Shown: piece after piece, positions 44,706 through 54,013 of the stretch | How the letters are laid out: every line of letters begins with the position of its first letter | Numbering within the stretch: position 1 is the first letter of the stretch | Position numbers and translations under genes: made by a program | The notes under the pieces: generated by a model | Told to the model about the DNA's origin: nothing | What the model saw: the letters and a program-made list of their open reading frames with translations, nothing else | The model's database searches: none | Assembly: GCF_001421745.1 (NCBI RefSeq) | Contig: NZ_LMKW01000008.1 | Span: 125,027 to 189,026, forward strand | Direction: 5' to 3' | DNA length: 64,000 nucleotides | DNA from: Sphingomonas sp. Leaf230 | GTDB lineage: Bacteria; Pseudomonadota; Alphaproteobacteria; Sphingomonadales; Sphingomonadaceae

Positions 44706-45965
44706 CTATTTGTCGGTCGTGCGGCCGAGGATCAGCAGCCCACCAAGGCTCAGCACCCCGGCCGCCATCAGATACCCGCCGACCAGCCACAACCCGCGCG
44801 GCGCCAGTGCCTCCGCGACGATCGGCGCGAGCGCACCGCCGAGCACGCCGCCGAGATTGAACGTCATCGACACGCCGGTGTAGCGCACCCCCGCCGGGAA
44901 CAGGCTTGGTAGCCAGCCCCCGAGCGGGCCGTAGGCGAACCCCATCACGAACAGCGCGCCCGACAGCCACAGCCACACCGTGAACAGCGATCCCGAGCCG
45001 AGCATCGGCCCCATCAGCGCGCCGACACCGATGCACCCGGCAAACCCGATCGCGAGCATTCGTGCTGCGGAATGCCGGTCCGCGAGCACGCTGGCCACGA
45101 TCACGCCGCCCGCCAGGAACCAGATGGCGACGAGTTCGACGCCGAGGAACGCCTCGCGCGAATAGCCGAGCGTCTTGGTGCCGTAGCCAAGTGCGAAGGC
45201 GGTCGCGAGATAGAACAGCGCGAAGCATGCGATGACGCCGAACGTGCCAGCCAATGTCGCGCGGAGATGGTGCGTGAGCAGCGTCGCGATCGGTACCTTG
45301 GGGAGCGCCTCGGTAGCCTCCGCTTCTAGGAAGGCGGGAGTCTCGGTCAGCTTCAGCCGCACCCATAGGCCAAGCCCAACGAGAATCGCGCTGAGCAGGA
45401 ACGGGATGCGCCAGCCCCAGGCGATGAACTGCGTTTCGTCGAGGACGAGCCCGATGACCAGGAACAGCCCATTCGCGGCAAGGAAGCCCACCGGGGCACC
45501 AAGCGGCGGGAACATCCCCCAGGTGTTCTTGCGGTGCGGAGGTGCGTTCTCAACCGCCAGCAACGCCGCCCCACCCCATTCGCCGCCAAGCCCGAGCCCC
45601 TGCCCGAGCCGCATCAGGCACAGCAGCGCCGGAGCGATCCAGCCGACCTGCGCATAGGTTGGCAAGAAGGCGATGCCGACGGTCGATCCGCCCATCATCA
45701 GCAGCGACGCAACGAGGGTGGACTTACGCCCGATCCGATCGCCGAAATGCCCGAACACGATCGCCCCGACCGGGCGTGCAACGAAGGCCAAGCCGAACGT
45801 CGCATAGCTCAGCAGCAACTGCGCCGAGGCGGACTGCCCCGAAAAGAACAGCGGCCCAAACACGAGCGCCGCGGCGGTCGCATAGATGTAAAAATCGTAG
45901 AACTCGACCGCTGTGCCGACCAGACTGGCGGCGAGGATGCGGCGGTGGGAGGCTAGCGTCGTCAT
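44706..45965 (-). CDS. MFS transporter, metabolite:H+ symporter (MHS) type (419 aa)
   Basis: From ATG 45965 (MTTLASHRRILAASLVGTAV) about 12 helices follow. The motif EFYDFYIYATAAALVFGPLF in helix 1 and GHFGDRIGRKSTLVASLLMM in loop 2-3 are typical of the MHS family (ShiA/ProP/KgtP relatives). Another is CLMRLGQGLGLGGEWGGAAL. It would import an organic acid or osmolyte with protons. Upstream codons to 46106 lie within a repeat and were left out. Confidence 0.9.
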   Translation of the reverse strand: MTTLASHRRILAASLVGTAVEFYDFYIYATAAALVFGPLFFSGQSASAQLLLSYATFGLAFVARPVGAIVFGHFGDRIGRKSTLVASLLMMGGSTVGIAFLPTYAQVGWIAPALLCLMRLGQGLGLGGEWGGAALLAVENAPPHRKNTWGMFPPLGAPVGFLAANGLFLVIGLVLDETQFIAWGWRIPFLLSAILVGLGLWVRLKLTETPAFLEAEATEALPKVPIATLLTHHLRATLAGTFGVIACFALFYLATAFALGYGTKTLGYSREAFLGVELVAIWFLAGGVIVASVLADRHSAARMLAIGFAGCIGVGALMGPMLGSGSLFTVWLWLSGALFVMGFAYGPLGGWLPSLFPAGVRYTGVSMTFNLGGVLGGALAPIVAEALAPRGLWLVGGYLMAAGVLSLGGLLILGRTTDK

Positions 45966-46016
45966 GGGCACGGTCTCGCCGTGGTCGCCGTTGAGGTCAA
46001 CCGATTGCGGCTTACA

Positions 46017-46137
46017 ATCCTCCCCCGCCAGGGGGAGGTGGCGCGTAGCGACGGAGGGGGAGGAAACGCAACCGAGGTTAGCCTCTCCTCCCCCTCCGTC
46101 TGGCAAGCGCCAGCCACCTCCCCCTTGCGGGGGAGGA
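46017..46137. repeat. Inverted-pair palindromic element, family A copy 2
   Basis: A unit with ATCCTCCCCCGCCAGGGGGA and GGTGGCGCGTAGCGACGGAG faces a diverged inverted copy (CTCCGTCTGGCAAGCGCCAG). It lies between the sensor kinase stop and the symporter start. Confidence 0.9.
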
Positions 46138-47484
46138 TCAGACTGGGAGGACTATGCGTGCGACCAAGCCTGGGGCGTTGTCGGCGAGTTCGAAGTGGCC
46201 ATCGTGGAGCCGCGCGACGGCTTCGATCAGCGCCATGCCGAGGCCCGCACCGGGGGTGGACCGCGCACTGTCGAGGCGGCCGAAGCGCTTCAACGCCTGT
46301 GCACGGTCGGAGGCGGCGATGCCGGGGCCGCGGTCCTCGACCTGGATCGCGACGCCGTCGGTGCGGTGGACGATCCGCAGCGTGACCTCGCCACCGCCAG
46401 CGCCGTGGCGCAGCGCGTTGTCGATCAGGTTGGTGATCGCCTGGCTGATGAGTTCGCGGTGCAGTTTCATCGGCGGTGGGCGGTCGTCGATCGCGATCGT
46501 GAAAACGAGGCCGGCATCCTCCGCGACGGGCGCGTAGAGTTCGCCGATCTCCTCCAGCAGGTTCGCCGGCGAGACCTCGATGAAGCGGTCGCGCGAGACC
46601 GAGCCCGAGCGGCTGATCTCGATCACCATCGTCAGCATCCGCATCACCAGGTCGGTTTCGACCAGGAGGCCACTCAGCGCCGCTTCCCGAGCGTCGGGAT
46701 CGGCGATCAGCACCGCCTGCTCGGTCTTGGTGCGCAAGCGCGCGAGCGGCGAGCGGAGGTCGTGTGCGAGGCTGTCGGTGACGATCCGCAGTTCGGCCAT
46801 CACACCTTCGAGTTTGCCCAGCATGACGTTGAGGCGGGCGGCAAGGCGGTCGAACGCATCGCCCCCGCCCGCGATCATATTGACGCGCCGAGACAAGTCG
46901 CCTTCGCCCGCTGCCTCGATCGCCTTGGCGATGCCGTCGAGCCGGCGGCTGACGTAGCGCGTGAGGACAAACCCTCCGACCACGCCAAGCGCGAGCGACA
47001 GAAACACGGCGACCGCGAGCGCACGTTCGATCGCGCGCTCCTCCGCGGCGATCAGGTCGAGATTGCGGCCGGTCAGGAGCCAGTAGCTGCCGAGGGGGTG
47101 GAGCGCATACCCGGTCTCGCGCGCCGACCAGAGCTCGTCTGCACCGAGTCGTGCGATGCGAAACTGCGTGATGCGGAGCGGGACTGCGAGGCGCTCGGGC
47201 GCGATGCCGACGACTGCCCTGCCCTTCGGGTCGACTACCGCGAGGACGAGCGACACGTCGCCGGGGACGACTGCGCTGTCGATCGCCTGGCGGATCGCGG
47301 GGAGGCCACCGTTACGCCAGACCGCGCGCAGGGCTTCAGATTGTTCTGTAGTCTCGCGCCGGATTGCGTCGATCGCGTCTGCGCTGGTGGTCTTCCAGAC
47401 GAAGCCGACCAGCGCGAGGTTGGAGATCAGCGCAAGCGCGATCGAGAGCAGCGCGATTCGGGCTGTTACCGAAAGGCGAATCAC
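46138..47484 (-). CDS. Sensor histidine kinase (448 aa)
   Basis: Two membrane helices (residues about 7-29 and 155-177) bracket a periplasmic sensor of some 125 residues. A HAMP segment follows (RYVSRRLDGIAKAIEAAGEG), then the phosphoacceptor histidine in DSLAHDLRSPLARLRTKTE, and an ATPase domain with AITNLIDNALRHG, VEDRGPGIA and GAGLGMALIEAVARLH. It should phosphorylate the response regulator encoded upstream, whose stop overlaps its ATG. The signal is unknown. Confidence 0.93.
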   Translation of the reverse strand: MIRLSVTARIALLSIALALISNLALVGFVWKTTSADAIDAIRRETTEQSEALRAVWRNGGLPAIRQAIDSAVVPGDVSLVLAVVDPKGRAVVGIAPERLAVPLRITQFRIARLGADELWSARETGYALHPLGSYWLLTGRNLDLIAAEERAIERALAVAVFLSLALGVVGGFVLTRYVSRRLDGIAKAIEAAGEGDLSRRVNMIAGGGDAFDRLAARLNVMLGKLEGVMAELRIVTDSLAHDLRSPLARLRTKTEQAVLIADPDAREAALSGLLVETDLVMRMLTMVIEISRSGSVSRDRFIEVSPANLLEEIGELYAPVAEDAGLVFTIAIDDRPPPMKLHRELISQAITNLIDNALRHGAGGGEVTLRIVHRTDGVAIQVEDRGPGIAASDRAQALKRFGRLDSARSTPGAGLGMALIEAVARLHDGHFELADNAPGLVARIVLPV

Positions 47485-48173
47485 CCTTCTACGGCGAGTC
47501 GGTAGCCTGCGCCGCGGACCGTATGGAGGATCGGCGTCGGGAAGCCTTCCTCGAGCTTGCGACGGAGACGGCCGATATGGACGTCGACGACGTTCGAGCC
47601 CGGGTCGAAATGGTAGTTCCAGATCTTCTCGAGCATCATCGTGCGGGTGACGACCTGGCCAGCATGGCGGGCAAGGAATTCGAGCAGGTTGAACTCGCGG
47701 GCGCCGAGCGGGATCGAGCGGCCGGCGCGGGACACTGCGCGGGCGAGCAGGTCGATTTCGAGGTCACCGACGGAGAGCTTGGTCTTCTGCGGCTCGGTCG
47801 CGGCGCGGTCGGAGCGGCGGAGCATGGCCTCGATCCGTGCGGAGAGTTCGGCGAACGAGAAGGGTTTGCACAGATAATCGTCGGCGCCGGCCTTGAGGCC
47901 ATCGACGCGGTCGTCGACGGCGGCGAGCGCGGACAGGATCAGGACCGGCGTAGCGATACCCGCGGCGCGAATCGCGCTGACCATCGACAAGCCGTCGAGG
48001 CCGGGCAGCATGCGGTCCGCGATGATGAGGTCGAAGATGCCTTCGCTGGCGAGGAACAGGCCGTCGCGGCCGTCTGCACAGGCTTCAATTGCATGGCCGG
48101 CCTCAGCCAAGCCCTTGGCAAGATAGGCGGATGTCGAGGCGTCGTCCTCGACGATCAGGATCTTGCGGCTCAA
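47481..48173 (-). CDS. OmpR-family response regulator (about 230 aa)
   Basis: The receiver domain has IVEDDASTSAYLAKGL, the phosphoacceptor in LIIADRMLPGLDG and Lys in YLCKPFSFAELSAR. The winged-helix output has LGAREFNLLEFLARHAGQVV and VVDVHIGRLRRKLEEGF. A TTG at 48173 gives the usual start (SRKILIVEDD) with AGGGAAGG about ten bases upstream. The ATG at 48212 has AGGAG touching it, too close to work, so I prefer the TTG. It is coupled to the kinase gene by ATGA. Confidence 0.92.
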   Translation of the reverse strand: MSRKILIVEDDASTSAYLAKGLAEAGHAIEACADGRDGLFLASEGIFDLIIADRMLPGLDGLSMVSAIRAAGIATPVLILSALAAVDDRVDGLKAGADDYLCKPFSFAELSARIEAMLRRSDRAATEPQKTKLSVGDLEIDLLARAVSRAGRSIPLGAREFNLLEFLARHAGQVVTRTMMLEKIWNYHFDPGSNVVDVHIGRLRRKLEEGFPTPILHTVRGAGYRLAVEG

Positions 48174-48234
48174 CGCGGTATCACCTTCCCTGCCACCGAT
48201 TTCGGTCACCATCTCCTGCCCTTATAAACGGAAA

Positions 48235-48264
48235 GGCCGGCGGAAAGAACCCTTCCCGCCGGCC
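48235..48264. repeat. GC hairpin upstream of the response regulator
   Basis: GGCCGGCGG pairs with CCGCCGGCC around a 12-base loop, some 60 bases upstream of the preferred regulator start. It could be part of a leader or end transcription from adk. Confidence 0.4.
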
Positions 48265-48449
48265 CCCACGGTACCCCCGGGAGTGACGGGCACCGATCTC
48301 TGGAAACTCATGCGACCGTTGCTGGCCACGTGGTCGTTCTAGGATCGGGCGGGGGTCAGGGCGATGACCGAGGGGTGACAATTTCGTCATGTTGATGTTG
48401 TTGTGGGGCTTGATACGAAACCGTCCCAAAGATCTACCCAACCCCTACC

Positions 48450-48557
48450 CCGTCATCCCGGCGAACGCCGGGACCCGTGGTTGCGGAGTGGGTAGTGGTT
48501 GTTCGCTATCTCTTGGTCCGCCGTATCCGTGGGTCCCGGCGTTCGCCGGGATGACGG
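48450..48557. repeat. Inverted-pair palindromic element, family F copy 2
   Basis: CCGTCATCCCGGCGAACGCC and the following GGGACCC are mirrored with 27 perfectly matching bases (right arm ends 48557). Each arm is a hairpin on its own (CCCGGCG with CGCCGGG). A degenerate family C half follows near 48585. Confidence 0.9.
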
Positions 48558-48612
48558 AAAGGGTGTGAGGGTGGGGACCCAGATTGGGCCCCGCCCCCCC
48601 GGCGGAACACGC

Positions 48613-49272
48613 TTACTTTTTGTCCAGAATCGCCGCGATTGCCGCGCCCACGTGCGCAATGTCGGCCATGCCGTCGACGCGGTGGACCAGGCCTCGTGCG
48701 TCGTAGATGGGCAGGATCGGTGCCGTCTTCGCGCGGTATTCCGCCATGCGGTTATGGACAGTTTCCGCATTGTCGTCGGGACGACGCTTGAACTCGGTCG
48801 AGCCGCAGACGTCGCAGACGCCGGCAACGACCGGCTTCTTGTAGCGATCGTGATAGCCCGTGCCGCACTTGGCGCAGGTGTAGCGGCCGACGACACGGTC
48901 GATCAGCGCGGCTTCGTCGACGCCCAGTTCGATGACGTAATCGAGCGTGCGGCCGCGGTCGGCGAGCAGACCGTCGAGCGCCTCGGCCTGAGCAGCCGTC
49001 CGGGGATAGCCGTCGAAGATGACGCCGTTGGCGGTATCCGGCTGGTCGAGACGCTCGCCGATGATGCCCGACACGATCTCGTCAGACACGAGACCGCCGG
49101 ATTCCATGACCGACTTCGCCTGGAGGCCGACCGGCGTTCCGGCGGCGACCGCTGCGCGCAGCATGTCGCCGGTCGAAAGCTGGACCATGCCGCGCTCGCT
49201 GACGAGCGTGGCGGCCTGGGTGCCCTTGCCCGCGCCGGGCGGTCCAAGAAGGATGATATTCACGAAACGCAC
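48613..49272 (-). CDS. adk: Adenylate kinase, zinc-lid type
   Basis: The P-loop is ILLGPPGAGKGTQAATLVSE near residue 6. The AMP site has LSTGDMLRAAVAAGT and DGYPRTAAQAEAL. The lid carries four cysteines (CAKCGTGYHDRYKK, then CDVCGS), so it probably binds zinc. The enzyme interconverts ATP + AMP and 2 ADP. It is the last gene of the secY-adk unit. Confidence 0.96.
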   Translation of the reverse strand: MRFVNIILLGPPGAGKGTQAATLVSERGMVQLSTGDMLRAAVAAGTPVGLQAKSVMESGGLVSDEIVSGIIGERLDQPDTANGVIFDGYPRTAAQAEALDGLLADRGRTLDYVIELGVDEAALIDRVVGRYTCAKCGTGYHDRYKKPVVAGVCDVCGSTEFKRRPDDNAETVHNRMAEYRAKTAPILPIYDARGLVHRVDGMADIAHVGAAIAAILDKK

Positions 49273-49328
49273 TCCCCTCGTTCGTGCAGGATTTTTTCCG
49301 GGTTAGGCCCGCGGCTTAACCCCGCTGC

Positions 49329-50693
49329 TTAACGAAGTCGATTGCCCTTGAGCTTCGCCTTCTTGATCAGGTCGCCATACTGGTGCGCCAACAGGTGCGA
49401 CTGGATCTGCGTCACCGTGTCCATCGTCACGTTGACGACGATCAGCAGGCTGGTGCCACCGAGATAGAACGGGATCTGCAACGCGGTCACCAGATATTCG
49501 GGCAACAGGCAGATGATCGTCAGATACGCCGCACCGATCACGGTGATGCGCGTCAGTACGTAATCGAAGTAGTTCTCGGTGTTCTTGCCCGGGCGGATCC
49601 CGGGGATGAACCCGCCATTGCGCTTCAGGTTGTCAGCGGTTTCCTCGGGGTTGAAGACGACCGCGGTGTAGAAGAACGAGAAGAAGATGATGCCGGCGCC
49701 GTACAGCAGCATGTACACAGGGCTGCCGTGCTGCAGGTACTGGTTGAGGGTGATGATGAAGTCACCCCACTTCGACTCACCAGCCACGCGCTGACCGGCG
49801 AACTGAGAGATCGTCAGCGGCATGAGCAACAGCGATGAGGCGAAGATCGGCGGGATGACGCCGGCAGTGTTGATCTTCAGCGGCAGATGGCTGCGGTCGG
49901 CCTGCATGCCGCGCTGCGTCTGGCGCTTGGGATACTGGATCAGGATGCGGCGCTGCGCGCGCTCCATGAAGCAGATGAAGAGGATCAGCACGACCACCGC
50001 GACGACGATGCCGATCAGCTTGATCGGATCGAGCGAGCCCGAGCGGCCGCCTTCGAGCAGGTTGACGAGCGTGACGGGGAGATGCGCGACGATGCCGGCC
50101 ATGATGATCAACGAGACACCGTTGCCGATGCCGCGGCTGGTGATCTGCTCGCCGAGCCACATCAGGAACATCGTACCGCCGATCAGCGAGATGACCGCGG
50201 CGACGCGGAACATCATGCCGGGCTCGATGACCGCCTGGATGCCTTGCGCCGCGCCGAGCGTCTCAAGGCCGACGGCGATGAAATAGCCCTGGACCGCGGT
50301 CAGGCCGACGGTGCCGTAGCGCGTATACTGATTGAGGCGCTTACGACCCGATTCGCCGTCCTTCTTGATGGCGGCTAGCGTCGGCGACAGCGAGGTCGCG
50401 AGCTGCACCACGATCGAGGCGGTGATGTAGGGCATCACGCCGAGCGCGATCAGCGACATGCGGCTGAGCGAACCACCCGAGAAGGTGTTGAAGAAATCGA
50501 GCACGCCGCCCTGCGTCTGCTGCGAGAGCAGGCCGAGCGCGGTCGGGTCGACACCCGGCAACGGGACATAGCTGAGCAGGCGGAAAATGATCAGCGCACC
50601 GATCGTGAACCACAACCGCTTCTTGAGGTCGGTCGCCTTCGCGAATTTCGAAAGGCTGATGCTTTGCGCCATCTGGTCGGCTGCGGATGCCAT
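49329..50693 (-). CDS. secY: Preprotein translocase subunit SecY
   Basis: The 454-residue protein has ten membrane helices and family phrases such as LLSYVPLPGVDPTALG, LNQYTRYGTVGLTAVQGYFI, the plug-adjacent GGVLDFFNTFSGGSLSRMSL and KRNGGFIPGIRPGKNTENYF. It forms the protein-conducting channel of the inner membrane. Unlike in many operons, a terminator, repeats and a promoter-like sequence separate it from rplO. Confidence 0.97.
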   Translation of the reverse strand: MASAADQMAQSISLSKFAKATDLKKRLWFTIGALIIFRLLSYVPLPGVDPTALGLLSQQTQGGVLDFFNTFSGGSLSRMSLIALGVMPYITASIVVQLATSLSPTLAAIKKDGESGRKRLNQYTRYGTVGLTAVQGYFIAVGLETLGAAQGIQAVIEPGMMFRVAAVISLIGGTMFLMWLGEQITSRGIGNGVSLIIMAGIVAHLPVTLVNLLEGGRSGSLDPIKLIGIVVAVVVLILFICFMERAQRRILIQYPKRQTQRGMQADRSHLPLKINTAGVIPPIFASSLLLMPLTISQFAGQRVAGESKWGDFIITLNQYLQHGSPVYMLLYGAGIIFFSFFYTAVVFNPEETADNLKRNGGFIPGIRPGKNTENYFDYVLTRITVIGAAYLTIICLLPEYLVTALQIPFYLGGTSLLIVVNVTMDTVTQIQSHLLAHQYGDLIKKAKLKGNRLR

Positions 50694-50751
50694 GCGTGTG
50701 ATCGTCCTGGAAACAAAGAAGGCGGGATGCGTTGTGACCGCCCCCGCCGCT

Positions 50752-50779
50752 CATATAGGCGCAGCAGCGCGCTTGTCTA
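50752..50779 (-). promoter_or_regulatory. Candidate secY-adk promoter
   Basis: On the minus strand TAGACA (50779-50774) and TATATG (50757-50752) are 16 bases apart, close to the sigma-70 consensus. Transcription would start about 50 bases before the secY ATG. Confidence 0.55.
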
Positions 50780-50865
50780 ATGGCTAAGGCGGATATGAAG
50801 AGGTGGAGAGCCACCTGGTCCATCCAATTCCGCCACCTTGTTGCCCTCACCCCATTCCGTTCGTC

Positions 50866-50967
50866 CCGAGTAGCCGTCGAGCTTGTCGAGACGGCGTATC
50901 GAAGGACTGGCCCGCTTGGGTCTTGTACCTCGATACGAGTTCTCGACTGCGCTCGACCTCTACTCGG
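50866..50967. repeat. Inverted-pair palindromic element, family G
   Basis: CCGAGTAGCCGTCGAGCTTG with TCGAGACGGCGTATCGA is answered by TCGATACGAGTTCTCGACTG ending TACTCGG. The arms are diverged but each keeps its internal CGAGC/GTCGAG hairpin. Confidence 0.8.
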
Positions 50968-51032
50968 CACGAACGGCATGGGGGAGAGGTGGAGAGGGTT
51001 GCCGCGGCGGAGCGTCTCAGACGCCACAAACG

Positions 51033-51065
51033 AAAAGGGAGGAGGTGCACTCGGCACCTCCTCCC
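51033..51065 (-). terminator. Intrinsic terminator between rplO and secY
   Basis: On the minus strand GGGAGGAGGTGC and GCACCTCCTCCC form a perfect 12-bp stem with a 5-base loop, followed by TTTT. It lies 10 bases past the rplO stop codon. Confidence 0.8.
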
Positions 51066-51074
51066 CCATCAAAG

Positions 51075-51617
51075 TCAGGCCTTGAACGACGCCTTGTGCG
51101 CCGCACGCTCCTTGTACTTCACGCCCTTCTTGGCGGCAGCCTTCTCGGCTGCGGGGACGAAGTGGATCACCTCGACCTTGCCGCCGATCTTCTCGACCGC
51201 TTCGATCGCGCCCTTCGACGCGCCGTCGACGGTGAACGAGAGGACCGTGGTCAGCTCGCCCTTGGCGAGGAGGCGGACGCCGTCCTTGCCGCCGCGTGCT
51301 AGGCCAGCGGCCTTCAGCGCGTCGTGGTCGAGCGTGGCGTTTGCCTCGATCTTGCCGGCGTCGACCGCAAGCTGGATCGCGCCGAGGTTGACCTCTGCGA
51401 AGTCCTTGCGGAAGATGTTGTTGAAACCGCGCTTAGGCAGACGCATGTGCAGTGGCATCTGGCCGCCTTCGAAGCCGGCGATGGACACGCCCTCGCGGCT
51501 CTTCTGGCCCTTCTGGCCGCGGCCTGCAGTCTTGCCCTTACCCGAGCCGATGCCGCGTCCGACGCGCATCTTGGACTTACGGGCACCTTCGTTATCGCGG
51601 AGTTCGTTGAGCTTCAT
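51075..51617 (-). CDS. rplO: 50S ribosomal protein L15
   Basis: Starts [20 protein letters not shown], with the glycine-rich [20 protein letters not shown] segment that reaches into the 50S core, followed by [16 protein letters not shown]. The 180-residue length includes a C-terminal lysine/alanine-rich extension ([20 protein letters not shown]) common in alphaproteobacteria. Followed by a terminator. Confidence 0.97.
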   Translation of the reverse strand: MKLNELRDNEGARKSKMRVGRGIGSGKGKTAGRGQKGQKSREGVSIAGFEGGQMPLHMRLPKRGFNNIFRKDFAEVNLGAIQLAVDAGKIEANATLDHDALKAAGLARGGKDGVRLLAKGELTTVLSFTVDGASKGAIEAVEKIGGKVEVIHFVPAAEKAAAKKGVKYKERAAHKASFKA

Positions 51618-51737
51618 GGTAATGCACTCGCTTTCGCTTGTTACGCGCTGGTTTGAAATCGCCGGGTTCGAATCCGGAAATAAGGAAGGGGGCCGTTAGC
51701 CCCCTTCCCGGTATTTGTCACTAGGTAGCGTTAAGGC

Positions 51738-51914
51738 TCAGCCTTCGACGGATACCATGTGCTGCACCTTGCGGATCATGCCGCGGACCTCTGCGCTGTC
51801 TTCCAGCTCGCGGGTCTTGTGCATCTTGTTGAGACCGAGACCGATCAGCGTTGCGCGCTGATCCTTCTCGCGGCGGATCGGCGAACCGGTCTGCGTGATC
51901 TTGATGGTTGCCAT
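51738..51914 (-). CDS. rpmD: 50S ribosomal protein L30
   Basis: This 58-residue gene reads [20 protein letters not shown], then [20 protein letters not shown] and a short end with MIRKVQHMV. That is the full ferredoxin-like L30 with the GLGLNKM signature. It lies between rpsE and rplO, exactly where the spc order predicts. Confidence 0.96.
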   Translation of the reverse strand: MATIKITQTGSPIRREKDQRATLIGLGLNKMHKTRELEDSAEVRGMIRKVQHMVSVEG

Positions 51915-51920
51915 GATCGC

Positions 51921-52715
51921 TTACTCCGTGATTGCAGCTGCATCGGCCTCGGCGGTCTTCGAACCACCATGGCCGAGCAGGTCGGCGATCTTCTTGCCGC
52001 GACGCTGTGCGACGGCCTTGGGCGAGGTCTGCTCGCCAAGGGCCTCGAACGTGGCGCGGATCATGTTGTAGGGGTTCGACGTGCCGACCGACTTGGTCAC
52101 AACGTCCGCAACGCCCAGCGATTCGAAGACTGCGCGCATCGGGCCACCGGCGATGATGCCCGTACCCTGAGGCGCCGACCGCAGCGTGACCTTGCCGGCA
52201 CCGAAGTGACCGTTGCCGTCATGATGCAGCGTGCGACCGTCCTTCAACGGAACGCGAACCATCTTCTTCTTGGCAGCGGCCGTCGCCTTCGAGATGGCTT
52301 CCGGCACTTCGCGTGCCTTGCCATGACCGAAGCCTGCACGACCCTTGCCGTCGCCGACGACGACGAGCGCTGCGAAGCCGAAGCGCTTACCGCCCTTGAC
52401 CGTCTTCGAGACGCGGTTGATGTGCACCAGCTTCTCGATCAGCTCTTCGCCGCCATCGTCCGCACCCGGACGACCGCCACGATTGTCGCGACCGCGACCG
52501 CCGTCGCGACCACCGCGGTTGCCGCCGGGGCCACCGCTGCGGTTGCCGCCGGGGCCACCACGACCACCGCCGCCACCGCCACCGGGACCGCCGCGACCGC
52601 GACCGCCACCGTTGTTGCCCTGGTAGCCAGTGCTCTGCGGGACGTTCTGAGCCGTAACGTCCTGTGCGGTCGTCTCGGGCGCGATTACTGCCGGCGTGTT
52701 GTTTTCGTCAGCCAT
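51921..52715 (-). CDS. rpsE: 30S ribosomal protein S5, with Gly/Arg-rich N-terminal extension
   Basis: Residues about 85-264 are normal S5, with [40 protein letters not shown] and [24 protein letters not shown] C-terminal sequence. S5 helps translational accuracy and mRNA unwinding. The first 85 residues are additional: an acidic start ([20 protein letters not shown]) and then an RGG-like Gly/Arg block ([20 protein letters not shown]). The extension makes it about 95 residues longer than E. coli S5. Confidence 0.96.
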   Translation of the reverse strand: MADENNTPAVIAPETTAQDVTAQNVPQSTGYQGNNGGGRGRGGPGGGGGGGRGGPGGNRSGGPGGNRGGRDGGRGRDNRGGRPGADDGGEELIEKLVHINRVSKTVKGGKRFGFAALVVVGDGKGRAGFGHGKAREVPEAISKATAAAKKKMVRVPLKDGRTLHHDGNGHFGAGKVTLRSAPQGTGIIAGGPMRAVFESLGVADVVTKSVGTSNPYNMIRATFEALGEQTSPKAVAQRRGKKIADLLGHGGSKTAEADAAAITE

Positions 52716-52718
52716 GTC

Positions 52719-53075
52719 TTAGAACTCCAATCCGGCTTCGCGCGCGGCATCGGCAAGAGCCTTCACGCGACCGTGGTAGAGGAAGCCGCCGCGATCGAAC
52801 ACGACCTGGGTCACGCCCGCTGCCTTGGCAGCCTCGGCGACGCGCTTGCCGACCGAAGTCGCCGCGTCGATGTTGGCGCCGGACGTGCCGCGCACGTCCT
52901 TCTCCAGCGTCGAGGCCGATGCGACCGTCGTGCCGGCGGCATCGTCGATCACCTGAGCATAGATGTGCTTGCCCGAGCGATGCACCGACAACCGCGGACG
53001 GGTGCCTGCACGTGCGCGGAGCGCGGTACGGTTGCGGCGACGCCGCTTGGCGAAAAGAGAAAGTCCCTTGGTCAT
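52719..53075 (-). CDS. rplR: 50S ribosomal protein L18
   Basis: The 118-residue protein reads [20 protein letters not shown], then [20 protein letters not shown] and [20 protein letters not shown]. It binds 5S rRNA in the central protuberance. Its ATG overlaps the rplF stop by one base (53075). Confidence 0.97.
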   Translation of the reverse strand: MTKGLSLFAKRRRRNRTALRARAGTRPRLSVHRSGKHIYAQVIDDAAGTTVASASTLEKDVRGTSGANIDAATSVGKRVAEAAKAAGVTQVVFDRGGFLYHGRVKALADAAREAGLEF

Positions 53076-53608
53076 TACTTCTTCTTCCCTTCCTTGCGGA
53101 AGATGAACTCGCCGTCGTACTTGATACCCTTGCCCTTGTAAGGCTCAGGCTTGCGCCACTGACGAATTTCCGCGGCCAGCTGACCGACCATCTGCTTGTC
53201 CGAACCCGAGATCTCGATCGTCGTGTTGTCGGGGGTCTTGACTTCGATCCCCTCCGGCACGTCGATGTTGACGTCGTGGCTGTAGCCGAGCTGCAGCTTG
53301 AGGTTGCGACCCTGCGCTGCGGCACGATAGCCGACGCCGGTGATCAGCAGCTTCTTGGTGAAGCCTTCCGACACGCCGGTGACCAGGTTCTGCACCATGG
53401 TCCGCTGCATGCCCCAGAACGCGCGAGCGCGCTTGGTGTCGTTGGCCGGCTGCACCGAAATGCCGCCGTCTTCGATCGTGTAGCTGATCTCGTCGCGAAG
53501 CGGCATCTTGAGGGTGCCCTTGGGGCCCTTCATCGTCAGCTGCTTGTTCTCGATGGTCGGCGTGATGCCTGCCGGTACGGTGACCGGCTTCTTACCAATG
53601 CGGCTCAT
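53075..53608 (-). CDS. rplF: 50S ribosomal protein L6
   Basis: Starts [20 protein letters not shown] and carries the C-terminal signature [20 protein letters not shown]. The 177 residues form the two-domain L6 near the sarcin-ricin loop. Its start overlaps the rpsH stop by one base. Confidence 0.97.
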   Translation of the reverse strand: MSRIGKKPVTVPAGITPTIENKQLTMKGPKGTLKMPLRDEISYTIEDGGISVQPANDTKRARAFWGMQRTMVQNLVTGVSEGFTKKLLITGVGYRAAAQGRNLKLQLGYSHDVNIDVPEGIEVKTPDNTTIEISGSDKQMVGQLAAEIRQWRKPEPYKGKGIKYDGEFIFRKEGKKK

Positions 53609-54003
53609 CAGAACACCTCCGCGAGGACTTCGCCGCCGACGTTCTGCTCGCGCGCTTCGGAATCCGACAGCACGCCGCGGGGCGTCGAGACGATGGTGAT
53701 GCCGAGGCCGTTACGGACGCGCGGGAGTTCCTGCGAGCCGGAATAGACGCGACGGCCGGGCTTCGAGACGCGCGCGACATGCTTGATCGCAGGCTGGCCC
53801 TCGAAATACTTCAGCTCGATGCGAAGGCCGGCCGCGGGGCCCATCTGCTCTTCGCTATAGCCACGGATATAGCCTTCGCGCTGCAGAACGTCGAGCACGC
53901 GGACGCGCAGCTTCGACGCCGGCGTGAGGACAGAGTCCTTCTTCGCGCGCTGGCCATTACGGATACGGGTGAGCAAATCACCCAGGGGATCGGTCACTGC
54001 CAT
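53608..54003 (-). CDS. rpsH: 30S ribosomal protein S8
   Basis: Starts [20 protein letters not shown] and ends with the RNA-binding signature [20 protein letters not shown]. It binds helix 21 of 16S rRNA; in E. coli it is the autoregulator of the spc operon. Confidence 0.97.
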   Translation of the reverse strand: MAVTDPLGDLLTRIRNGQRAKKDSVLTPASKLRVRVLDVLQREGYIRGYSEEQMGPAAGLRIELKYFEGQPAIKHVARVSKPGRRVYSGSQELPRVRNGLGITIVSTPRGVLSDSEAREQNVGGEVLAEVF

Positions 54004-54013
54004 GATTTAGTCC

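Larger units (their letters stand above)
48174..48612. other. Gene-free gap between adk and the two-component operon
   Basis: About 400 bases hold a GC hairpin (48235-48264), a TTGTTGTGG-rich AT-leaning part near 48390 where the regulator promoter may lie, and a repeat pair (48450-48557). No gene is visible. The ribosomal genes that often follow adk (rpsM, rpsK, rpoA) are not here. Confidence 0.5.
50694..51074. other. 381-base gap inside the spc gene order
   Basis: Between rplO and secY this stretch contains, in minus-strand reading order, a terminator (51033-51065), a palindromic repeat pair (50866-50967) and a promoter-like sequence (50752-50779). No gene is seen. Confidence 0.6.

Noticed and set aside
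51759..53141. 460-codon plus-strand frame with Ala/Thr repeats
   Set aside because: Antisense image of the Gly/Arg-rich S5 extension and of L18/L30.
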